A DNA stretch of 64,000 bases, taken from Diphasiastrum complanatum. Taxonomy: Eukaryota; Streptophyta; Lycopodiopsida; Lycopodiales; Lycopodiaceae. Each line of letters starts with the position of its first letter. Within the stretch, counting starts at the first letter, position 1. The DNA lies in contig CM055107.1 of the NCBI GenBank assembly GCA_029204225.1, forward strand, positions 30,405,410 through 30,469,409, given 5' to 3'. Position numbers and translations under genes: made by a program. The notes below the pieces were generated by a model, which worked only from the letters and a program-made list of their open reading frames with translations, ran no database searches and was not told the DNA's origin. Shown here in pieces: positions 55,470 through 64,000 of this stretch.

Positions 55470-55630
55470 AAAGAAGAGCAGACTGTGAGTGCGTAGAAGA
55501 ACGCCACTCTTGCTCGACCGCAACATGCTTGGCTTGCATATCCAGGATTTGGTTTTGCAGCAGGTTCAAGGCCTAAACAAGCTTATTGGTATCTACATCA
55601 GGAGGAGGAGCTGGTGAAGACGTTCTTAAA
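55470..55630 (-). pseudogene. Gypsy gag N-terminal scrap
   Basis: Minus-strand frame APPPDVDTNKLV, stop, ALNLLQNQILDMQAKHVAVE aligns with NNLQEQIIDMQARHAKDQQE of the Gypsy gag at 32.8-33.2 kb. Sequence to the right (55.65-56.1 kb) may be its LTR. Confidence 0.6.
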
Positions 55631-55945
55631 CCGTGAGGGTACAACAAAGTCCATGCACACTAAGGAAGAAGAGAAAGGAAAAACGGCACGGGCTTCACAA
55701 CAAAGTGGCTTAGGAGGCTTGAGACAACTACTCAAGGAGACTAGGCCACAATTAAGCTCCGAAGATGGAGCCTTTACCCCCCCCATCCCACACCTTTTCC
55801 TTCCATTTTGGCCTTGCTGGGTGGCGGGCCTTATGGACACCACCTAGCAAGCACATGGACTCAAACAAGTGGTATTCCCTTATGGGGTCCACCTACCCTT
55901 ACAAAAAATGGCCACCACCCTCCCTATGCCACCTCACCCAAGGGT

Positions 55946-56095
55946 CACTTGGGTCATGTCCCCACTCACCTTTTGGGTCACCACCTTGACCTCTTGGCCT
56001 TATGGCCCAAAGAAACACCTCACTTGGGTCACGTCCCCACTCACCTTTTGGGTCACTACCTTAACCTCTTGGCCATATGGCCCAAAGAAACACCT
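55946..56095 (+). repeat. 75-bp tandem duplication
   Basis: Two copies at 55946-56020 and 56021-56095, each CACTTGGGTCA.GTCCCCACT ... AAAGAAACACCT, with about five differences. It explains the repeated LGHVPTHLLGH motif in a spurious 176-codon ORF. Confidence 0.92.
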
Positions 56096-56099
56096 AAAA

Positions 56100-57040
56100 C
56101 TCCTCTAAGGCTTGTCCTTAGGCTTAGGAGGAGGTGCAAGTACAATTGTATGTTCAAGAGGAGGAGGTGGAAGAAAACATTTCACTTGTCCTCCCAAAAA
56201 GTGAAGAGGATGGTAGAATTGCAAAGTTTTTTTTGTATGTGCAGGTGGATAATTAACAAGGAGGATATTAAGACCAAGAAAGAGTGCAAGCGAGAGGAGA
56301 AGAAGAGCCACACAAGTTTGTACTTGCAGCAGGTATAGCCTTCAAGTACAGGCTGTGTGATTCTCAAATATTTTCTCCGTCTCTTTAAAATCTTATAAGC
56401 AAAGCTATGGTTTAAAATAGCTCTTTATGTTTACATCATACAAAACAAACTTTGCAACTTAAAAAATTAACTTAAAAACTTAAAAAGTTAAGTTTACTTT
56501 GTTAAAAGTTTTGTTTTAAAAATTTACTTTCAAAATTTGTAACTTATTATTTAAGAAAAAACTTGTTATGTACTTCTTAAGGTACAAAATAAATCTTAAA
56601 AGCTTTGAACCTTAGTTCAAAGAAGAGTCACATAATACAAAATTTTGAAATTAGTAAATCTTGGCAACTTGCAAGAAGTTGACCCACACTTCTTGTTGTA
56701 CTTTTGAAAGGTACAACAAGGAGGGTGTTTACAAAAGAACTTCCCCATCCAATTTCCTTAGCGAGTCCTGTAGCAGGCTTGTACCGCAGAGACCGCACGA
56801 GACAGCCAAACAAGTGCCTTGGTCTGCACATGCGGGCACATAGGTGCCCATCCTTTTTTTTTGGAGCAAAATTTTTTTGCAACAAAATCGTATAGACTTA
56901 CAAAAAATTTTCAAATTTCGACTCCCAAAACCAAGGCCCAAAAGCAATATTGGTTTCTGAAAAAAAAAAATATTATTACTGTTAAAAAGTCAGAAAACCA
57001 TCAAACTTCCACCATAGCTAGCAAAGGTGGCTCGTTTTTC
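56100..57040. other. AT-rich DNA without a supported gene
   Basis: Contains a strongly A/T-biased block (56390-56610) with repeats of AACTTAAAAA. ORFs have no domains. It immediately precedes the Copia D primer site, so Copia D lacks a recognisable 5' LTR except for the last bases (CTTGACA). Confidence 0.4.
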
Positions 57041-57046
57041 TTGACA

Positions 57047-57058
57047 TGGTATCAGAGC
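57047..57058 (+). other. Primer binding site of Copia D
   Basis: TGGTATCAGAGC, tRNA-iMet type; immediately upstream CTTGACA matches the last bases of the family LTR. Confidence 0.92.
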
Positions 57059-57907
57059 TACGATAGTCCTGCATGCCTGATCAATGGATACAACTTGTCA
57101 CATGCTCCGCAACAAAGTGAGAAAGTCCTTCACATGAGGTGAAAGTTTGGAGAGACAAAAAAAATGGCTGGAAGAAATCTTTCTTGGTGTATTTTGCAAG
57201 TTTTGGAGATCACTGTTATTAGTGGGGAATGAAGACACAGTCCTGAAGGCATAAAAAAGGCCAGGGCAGCTTTAGACAGATTGAAAATTTGTTGAGTGGA
57301 AAAAGTTTCACAATATTTTTTTTAGTCTTTGTGAAAGTGTCATTTGCTAGAGAGTTGTGCCAAGAAATCTCTCATTAGTTTGTTTGGGGTACTGCAAATC
57401 ACACCAGACAGTGTCTAGTACTGCCATTCAGAACTTTGAGGCTTCATACCTTTCACATTACTGATATCTGTCTGTTTGAATGATCACTCGTTTCAAAATC
57501 TTTGCAAAGAGGAGGCGACGTAGCCACCATGCCGAAGTAGAGAATCTGGAATATTTCCTCTGAAAGTTCTTATATTCTCTCTTTTTTATATCCGTACCAA
57601 TATTGGATCCAAGCACGCTAGCTGAAGAGAAACCCAAGCAGTCGTACATCCATGCTCTAGTCCGATATTGCATGTCTGTACCGATATCGGATCCAAGTGC
57701 ACGAGCTAAAGAGAATTCCGAGCAGTTGTACATCTGCGCTCCAGTCTGATATCGCATGCTCCAATATCGAATCCACACGCACAAGTTAAAGAGGATCCTA
57801 AGCAGTCGTACTTTTGCGCTCCATTCTGATATCATGTGTATCACCAAAAAATATATACAGTTCTATGGTGTGATAAATTACTTGATCTGGACTCATCTGT
57901 TCAGTAA

Positions 57908-58843
57908 TGGCAACTCTAAACGAGAGTGTCCTCAATGAGTCAAGCAAATTGGAAGGAGCCAGAATTATGCAGTTTGGAAATTCAAACTGAAGAACATTTT
58001 GATGGAAAAGGAGCTATGAGAGATCGTGACAGGCGACGAGACAAGATCAGTGATAGAAGAAGATTAGCGAGCATTTGACAGGAAAAAACGGAAAGCACAA
58101 AATGTCATCAGCTTATTAGTTAGAGATGCAATTATTCCCTACATTTCAAATTCAAAAGGACCAGAAGAAGCATGGGATATATTGAAGGCATTGTTTGAGA
58201 CCACAAACACATCTCGAGTGCTATTCTTGAAGACGAAGCTGCACACATTACGGATGGATGATGGTGCAACTGTTGCTGATTACCTATTGAAGATCAAAGA
58301 GATTCGTGACCAATTAGCAGTAGCTGGAGAGCGAGTACAGGATTGTGAGATCGTGCAATTGACATTAAATAGTCTGAGTGAGTCACATCAGATGTTTCTG
58401 ACAAGCATAGCCACACGGGAAAATCCTCCAACCTATGAAGAGTTAGGTGGATTGCTTTTGCAGGAGAACAACGTCAAGAGAACTTGAGTCATCGCAACAG
58501 GGGATTTGATCAAGCTCTTGCAGTCAGAGGGCGTGGTGGTAGATTTGGTGGTGGAAGACACCAATCAAGAGGTGAAAACTCAAATCGTGGATCATTCCAA
58601 CAATTTCAAGAACAATATAATGATGGCCCGAATCAAGGAAATTGGAATCAAGGCCGAGGTCAAAAAGACAAAGGGCAAGCAGGAAATTATGCTGAACAAT
58701 ATCAATTTGATGAGTGTTATTATGAAGACAATTATACTGATAAACATCAATACGATGATGATCAATATGAAGATAATATAGGTGAGAGCTCAAAATTGTT
58801 CATTACAGCATTAATGACAAATGATGAAACCAAGAATACCTAG
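57908..58843 (+). pseudogene. Copia D gag with RGG-rich tail
   Basis: ATG near 57908 (MATLNESVLNESSKLEG) then frameshift and stops in the N-terminal half (WKFKLKNILMEKEL). 58182-58487 covers the UBN2-type core (LKTKLHTLRMDDGATVADYL, GLLLQENNVKRT). After a stop, 58484-58843 encodes RGRGGRFGGGRHQSRGE and then Gln/Asp/Tyr-rich sequence. A canonical CCHC knuckle is not visible: only a lone CYY within DECYYEDNYTDKHQYDDD. Either the knuckle has decayed or this lineage used an RGG region. Confidence 0.82.
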
Positions 58844-59659
58844 TACATTTATAGTGGTGCATCCAAACACACGACTTCAAGAAAAGAGTGGTTTTCAGAA
58901 CTCAAGGAAACTCACAATGGTGATGAAGTTGGACAAGCCGATGGCAAATTGATATCTGTTAAAGGAGTTGGAGTGGTACCAGTGAAGTTAGCCAGTGGGA
59001 AGATAAAGTGGATAAGCAATGTGCAATATGTACCTAGTTTAGCTAGCAATCTACTACCTGTTGGGACGATGGCTGATCAACAACTCAAGGTTGAGTTTGA
59101 CAGCGACAGATGTCTTGTCAAAGATATCAAGAATCACTACAAAGTGATTGCTATAGGAGCTAGAGTCAACGAGAATCGACTCTACAAATTGAATGCGAGA
59201 TCTTTTACTCAAGCTATGGTAAGCACTGTTGATAGTCGAAGTGACGTTTGTCATCAAAGGTTTGGTTATATTAGTGCTCAAAGCTTGCAAATCCTGAAAA
59301 GAGGTAATCGAGTTGTTGGATTGCCTGATATCTCTTTTGAAGAGAAAATTTATGAGGGTTGCATTTTGGGAAAACAACATAGAGAGAGATTTCCCAAAGA
59401 TGGAGCAAGAAGAGCCAATGGCATTTTTGATCTTGTTCATAGTGATCTGTGTGGACCAATACAAACTAGGTCCATTAGTGGTTGTTACTATTTCATCACA
59501 TTCATTGATGACTATAGTAGACATATTTGGATTTACTTCATAAGCAAGAAATCTGATGCTTTTGCCAAGTTTAGAGAGTTCAAGGCTCTAGTTGAAAACA
59601 AACAAGTTGTTATATTAAGACTCTCAGATCAGATGGTGGCGGTGAGTATTTTTCAGTAG
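58844..59659 (+). pseudogene. Copia D protease remnant, Gag-pre-integrase, integrase
   Basis: The active-site stretch reads IYSGASKHTT: Tyr stands where catalytic Asp is expected, two residues after a stop. Then NVQYVPSLASNLLPVG, Gag-pre-integrase (VCHQRFGYISAQSL), and integrase with Asp in LVHSDLCGPI. At the second Asp block a frameshift (LRLSDQMVA) ends the frame, and the Glu region is deleted. Confidence 0.87.
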
Positions 59660-59672
59660 AGTTTATAAATTT

Positions 59673-60437
59673 TTGCAGGGATCTACGAAGTCCGTGGAGG
59701 GTAAGACACCTTACGAAGCTTTTACTGGAAAGAAACCTAATGTTTATCATTTACGAGTATTTGGTTGTGATGCTTACACTCAGGTGCCTGATGAAAAACA
59801 AAAGAAGCTGGATGCAAAAGTTGTTAAGTGTATTTTCCTTGGATATGATGAAAGAGCCAAGGCATATAGGATGTATGACACAGATGCACAAAAGATCGTG
59901 AGATCTAGAGATGCTACTTTTGATGAGATGGGTCAAAATGACCAAATAAAATTGACAATTGATTCCTTTGATGATAAAGCCAAAGTACAAGTAAAGGAAG
60001 AAGCTGGTGTCAATATGGAAGAGCCAATGGAAAAAGACAGGGTTAATAATAAGACTCCTAGGAGAGTGCCTAAGTGGTACTTGTCAGTAACAGGTGATGC
60101 TAATAAGGGAGATACTCCCGAATCAAGTGAGCAGGGAGAGATTAGGAGATCAAGTAGAAATCGAAAACCTCCAGTTGGACTAGAGATGAATCTAGCCCTA
60201 ATGGGATCCATCTTAACGGCTCAAGAACCTAAAACTTTCAACGAAGCAAAGGAACACAAGGAGTGGCATGCAGCTATGGAAATGGAGGCTATATCGAAGA
60301 ACAAAATGTGGGACTTGGTTGAGTTACCTGATGGTAAGACGCCTAACACATGTAAGTGGATCTACAAGACAAAGTATGGAGTGGATGGGCAACTCAACAA
60401 GTACAAGGCACGACTAGTTGCAAGAGGTTTTGAGTAG
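59673..60437 (+). pseudogene. Copia D integrase C-terminus and RT N-terminus
   Basis: 254 codons: GKTPYEAFTGKKPNVYHLRV (integrase tail), a long acidic linker with GEIRRSSRNRKPPVG, then MEAISKNKMWDLVELPDGKT, CKWIYKTKYGVDGQLNKYKA and ARLVARGFE, followed by a stop. A further frameshift near 60485 separates it from the RT body. Confidence 0.88.
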
Positions 60438-60541
60438 CAGGAAGGTATAGATTTTGAGGAGACCTTTGCACCTGTAGCCAAATTGTAACTATTCGTTCTA
60501 TCATTGCAATTTATGCTTTCTATGGTTGGAAAATCCAGCAA

Positions 60542-61768
60542 ATGGACGTCAAATCTGCTTTTCTTAATGGAGTATTGAATGAAGAGGTATATTTAGAGCA
60601 ATCTCAAGGGTTTGTTGAGCCAGGGAGAGAACATTTGGTTTGTAAACTCAACAAAGCCATATATGGATGGAAGCAAGCACCACGAGCATGGTACTCTTGC
60701 ATTGATGAACACTTCAAGCGAAGGGGAATGGTAAAGAGTGATGCCGATCCTAATCTTTACATTCTTAGGCAAAACTCAGATATAGTGTTCATTGTTCTCT
60801 ACGTCGCTGATTTGATTATTATAGGAAGTAATATGGGCTTAATTGATGAAATCAAATCATACCTTTCCAATACCTTTGACATGAGCGATTTATGGTTGAT
60901 GCATTATTGTCTTGGTATTGAAGTTTGGCAAAAGAAAGACAGTGTTATTTTTACACAAAGCAAGTAGGCACGAGATCTATTGTATAAGTTCAATATGCAG
61001 GATTGCAAGTCACTAAGTACTCCAATGGAGGCCAATACCAAACTTTCTGCATTTGATGAAGCCAAGAAAGTTGATGCATACTTATACAGGCAGTTAGCGA
61101 GTAGTTTAATCTATTTGACACACACACGTCCTGACATTGCTTATGTTGTTGGTGTGATAAGTCAATTTATGCAAGAACCTAGCCAGACTCATTGGAAAGC
61201 TGCTAAATGTATTTTGAGATGTGTTTGAGGCACGTTAAACTTTGGCTTGAAGTATGATCAGTCTGAAGCCCTAATGTTGGTAGGTTTTACAGATGCTGAT
61301 TGGGCAGGAAATATTGATGATAGACGATCAACCAGTGCTCATACATTTAGCTATGGTACAGCTGCTATTTCTTGGAGCAGCAAGAAGCAACCTACAATAG
61401 CCTTATCTTCGACGGAAGCTGAGTATCGTGCACTTAGCAATGCTACACAAGAGGTAATATGGCTACGAAGACTACTTACTGATTGGGGACAATCACAGGT
61501 GGATGCTACAATTGTATATTGCGACAACAAAAGTTGTATCCATCTTGCCAGAAACCCAATTCTACATGCTCAAACAAAACACATCGAGATACATCATCAC
61601 TTTGTTCGAGAGAAAATAATTGATGGCGCCATTGATCTAGTTTTTTGTAAATCTGAAGATCAAGTGCCTGATATTTTGACTAAGTCTTTAGGTAAATGTA
61701 AATTTGAGAATCTTTGTAGTCTCTTAGGCATAGAAGAATGTAATTTTATCATTGAGGGAGAGTATTAG
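60542..61768 (+). pseudogene. Copia D RT body and RNase H
   Basis: Three frames separated by stops at 60965 and 61226. RT: MDVKSAFLNGVLNEEVYLEQ, IYGWKQAPRAWY, and the catalytic box YVADLIIIG, in which Ala replaces the first Asp of YVDD. LIYLTHTRPDIAYVVG follows. RNase H is well kept: GFTDADWAGNIDDRRS, SSTEAEYRAL, YCDNKSCIHLARNPI, KHIEIHHHFVREKI. It ends DILTKSLGKCKFENL. The polypurine ATTGAGGGAGAG follows. Confidence 0.9.
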
Positions 61769-62041
61769 AAATCAATGATAAACTTCATTGTTACACTTCT
61801 TAGTTATTGTTCTCGATGTACTTTATTATTGACAGCTATTACCAGTTGTAACTACCATAGGCTAGTCTAGTAGTCTACTCCTAAGTTTTTTCTCTCTCTA
61901 TCAGGGTTCAGGATTTATATGTACATTTTATATTCAGTATGAAGTTAGTGTGATTGAGTGATATTGCGTGTTCTTCTTCCGCCTCCCTACTTGGTGATTG
62001 TTTATGGTGAATGCTTGATGTTGCATATCTGATTCTTGACA
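61763..62041 (+). repeat. 3' LTR of Copia D
   Basis: Starts TATTAGAAATCAATGATAAA (TA instead of TG, as also seen at 40717) and ends TGATTCTTGACA; about 279 bp. Matches the LTR at 2375-2610. Confidence 0.9.
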
Positions 62042-62187
62042 TCTATTCTCTTCCTCCATCTCTCATGTTCTCTTTGGATTTGAAGCTTATTGGGATTGCA
62101 TTTTCTTATGCCTTTTATGAGAGATATGGGCGAGTTTCTAACTTCATGGAATAGGGTAAACGAATGTAGTGTTAATGCTTAGTGTTA

Positions 62188-62777
62188 ATGGATCTTAGTG
62201 TATCCAACCCTATAGAGGAGTCTAAATGTTTTTTCAATTTGTCTGTATATTATATTAATGACGATGTATATTTTACTACTGTTGATTTATGTAGATTTTT
62301 TGACTATCGTAAAGACAAGGTTCTATGTTTATTATCCGGCACAATTTTCGAATTCTCTGACTTTGTAGATTTTGAAACAGATGACCTTGTTGCTGGTATT
62401 GATTTTGATGATGAGGAGGGACTTATGACCGGTAAAGAATGCCTGACTAAGACTTTATCAAATATAGCTAAGGATGGGCGAGAAAGACCATCCGATGAAG
62501 AATTCACAGCATTTCAATCCCAGATGGGCTTCCCTTGTCCATCATTAATGCATTTCACTGATGATTCCACTTCAATACGTGGTCATTATATTGATCATCC
62601 TGATTTGGTTGTTGTTGATGATGAAGAATGTGTAAGTGTTTAAACTTCCTTTCATTAGAATGTTTTTAATCACTAAATGTGTTTTTGCTAACATATTTCT
62701 TACTGTAGGATGCTCTCATAATAGATGATTTTGCTGCAAGACGAGGTGGTTTCAGACAACACGCATCCTCGTTCTAG
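62188..62777 (+). CDS. Small acidic protein, two exons, function unknown
   Basis: ATG 62188; exon 1 to 62631 (148 codons) ends AATGT|GTAAGT. Intron 62632-62708 ends TTACTGTAG. Exon 2 from 62709 to TAG at 62775-62777. The spliced product is 170 residues; without splicing it would end at 62643. Strongly acidic, with FVDFETDDLVAGIDFDDEEG, RPSDEEFTAFQSQM and VVVDDEECDALIIDDFAARR. No domain recognised, no signal peptide. It starts only about 150 bp after Copia D, so upstream exons may have been displaced by that insertion. Confidence 0.5.
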
Positions 62778-63836
62778 AGGGACAGTGGGCTGGGCCACTA
62801 TCTTAGGCATTTCATGAGAAATGAGATCTGTATTGCTCATTCCAAGCTGAGCCCAGTCGGGGAGAGTCTTATAATGGCAGTTAAAGCTTATCATTTTACC
62901 TAGGAGGACATAAATTTGTAAGACAAATAAGATCATTTTTGTCAAAAGATCTTATGTTTTGAACATTTTAGGCTTTACTGATGGGAAAGCTCCTTTAAGG
63001 AGCTCCCATTATTCATTGTATTCCACTTATTTAGATGCATACGCTAGCAGAGAATTTCTTCATGACAATACTGCCATAGAATCTGACACAAGATCTGATG
63101 ATGAATAGTTGACATTTTGTATTTTGTTATAATACAATCAATACATTTACATTGAGTATTTCTCCTCTCTTGTTCAATGAATTTGCAAAGCAATTCTGAA
63201 CATGTCATGATTTGATGACAATGATGATCTTCTACTCATCAATCATCTAACTTTCTCTTCCTGTATGAACTTGCATGCTTTTCTAAACTTGTTGTATTGT
63301 GTGGACTTTGTTATATGTCGAATCTGAACTCTGCGGTAGAACCACTGAAACAATTGACAAATGTAGTTTCGTTTTTCATTGGTTCCTCCATGTTGTGTAT
63401 TTTGATGAAATGCTGCTTGTGCTTGCCAATGTGGCTTCTCCATCCCTTGTGATGACCATACACTCAAGCTTCCATATTATTTGCAAAAAATGTTGTATGA
63501 TCTCTTATGTCAAAATCATAATGTTAGTCTTATGTTTGGATCTAAATATATATGAAAATTTGAAAGCATTTCGAAAATTTTCTACTAATTATGTAATGAG
63601 TGATTTGATCTTCTCCCCATGCTTTTGATACTGCATTAACAAACTCGACACAAGTCCTTTTTGGACAGCTTTCTTATCAATATCAGAGTTTTTTTCTTTT
63701 CTTAAAATAACAATCATACTATCAAGCTTTTTTCATACATCAACTTTTAGTACTCTGGTTTTGCCGTCTTTCTCGAAGTCCTGAGTGGCAGCAATAATAT
63801 CTGTCTAGACTGAGTGTTGAATATTAGAAGCCTTAC
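62778..63836. other. Intergenic or UTR DNA
   Basis: No supported coding sequence. AT-rich; a region near 63000 repeats AAGGAGCTCC (a short palindrome). It may include the 3'UTR of the preceding gene and an intron of the minus-strand gene at the window end. Confidence 0.35.
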
Positions 63837-64000
63837 CAATATGATTTGATAGGAAACAACGTGCTTTTGCTCCTTCTATGCTTGGATTAGTTGGCATGTT
63901 CCCATTCTTTCCTGGAAGCTTTTCATCTTTTTGAATTTTGACATGTCCTCTATGGAGTCTTGCTTTTGATAAAACATCTTCTAATCGAGAGATAGCTTCC
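63837..64000 (-). CDS. Host exon running off the window, minus strand
   Basis: Minus-strand frame open from the window edge: EAISRLEDVLSKARLHRGHV, KIQKDEKLPGKNGNMPTNPS and CFLSNHIG, ending at a donor ATTG|GTAAGG (63831-63836). Helical start, basic middle; no domain recognised. Partial: the upstream part lies beyond 64000. Confidence 0.45.

Larger units (their letters stand above)
57041..62041 (+). mobile_element. Copia D, plus strand, 5' LTR missing
   Basis: Primer site TGGTATCAGAGC (57047-57058), leader, gag, protease remnant, integrase, RT, RNase H, polypurine tract, 3' LTR (61763-62041). Order is Ty1/copia. Multiple stops, a deletion in the integrase, and altered protease and RT active sites make it non-functional. 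The leader matches the truncated copy at 2611-2870. Confidence 0.92.

Noticed and set aside
55598-56338. Overlapping ORFs of up to 176 codons
   Set aside because: Products of GC-rich sequence and the 75-bp tandem duplication; no recognisable domain and conflicting frames on both strands.
1-64000. CRISPR array, phage, operon or toxin-antitoxin system
   Set aside because: No regularly spaced direct repeats with unique spacers, no ribosome-binding-site-led gene clusters; everything points to a plant nuclear genome.
1-64000. tRNA or rRNA genes
   Set aside because: The only tRNA-related matches are 10-13 base primer binding sites next to LTRs; no cloverleaf or rRNA core was recognised.

Overview
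This is a gene-poor, retrotransposon-dominated stretch of a land-plant nuclear genome. The evidence is: four tRNA-iMet-type primer binding sites (TGGTATCAGAGC and close variants) next to Copia-type LTRs; chromovirus-type Gypsy pol with a plant-like layout; GT-AG exons; and one exon pair that resembles a plant SYP5-class (Qc) SNARE. I cannot fix the species. Long TE-filled introns suggest a large genome (fern, lycophyte, gymnosperm or similar), but that is only inference. No bacterial operons, CRISPR arrays, rRNA or tRNA genes were seen.

Layout. 0.25-1.2 kb: an intact alpha/beta-hydrolase-like ORF. 2.4-6.2 kb: a Copia LTR with its leader, then a truncated minus-strand Copia (A). 6.2-12.4 kb: Tat/Athila-like Gypsy remains, with a pol relic on the minus strand, an unrecognised 3' ORF, and an RT fragment on the plus strand. 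12.4-17.0 kb: plus-strand Copia B, same family as A. 17.0-20.6 kb: anonymous DNA with a 132-bp tandem duplication. 20.7-21.8 kb: an unrecognised two-exon coiled-coil gene (minus). 22.2-22.5 kb: a Copia gag scrap. 24.3-30.5 kb: promoter, exon 1 and exon 2 of the SYP5-like SNARE; its 5.2-kb intron holds a LINE relic and a short-period repeat.

31.6-43.6 kb is a three-level nest. A plus-strand LINE relic was hit by a minus-strand Gypsy fragment (31.8-33.9 kb) and by a non-autonomous minus-strand LTR element (34498-43492, 5-bp duplication GTTCC). One LTR of that element was then hit by a nearly complete minus-strand chromovirus (34654-40415, duplication AGGGT). 43.8-47.3 kb is Copia C (duplication CACAT), with a foreign block in reverse orientation in gag and a 254-bp MITE in its 3' LTR. 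48.5-49.7 kb: 5' end of another minus Copia. 49.8-50.6 kb: exons of an unrecognised host gene. 53.5-55.4 kb: internally deleted Copia E. 55.5-56.1 kb: Gypsy gag scrap and a 75-bp tandem duplication. 57.0-62.0 kb: Copia D. 62.2-62.8 kb: a small two-exon host gene. 63.8-64.0 kb: a host exon running off the window.

How it works together: the host genes are islands between, or split by, retrotransposons. Every element with enough sequence to judge carries stops, frameshifts, deletions or altered catalytic residues, so none looks autonomous. I found no new multi-gene system. The most informative structures are the datable nest, the MITE with its empty-site control in the sister LTR, the fused Gag-RNase H ORF, the unknown ORF downstream of a Gypsy pol, and the palindromic CACACGTGTG motif recurring in one Copia family.
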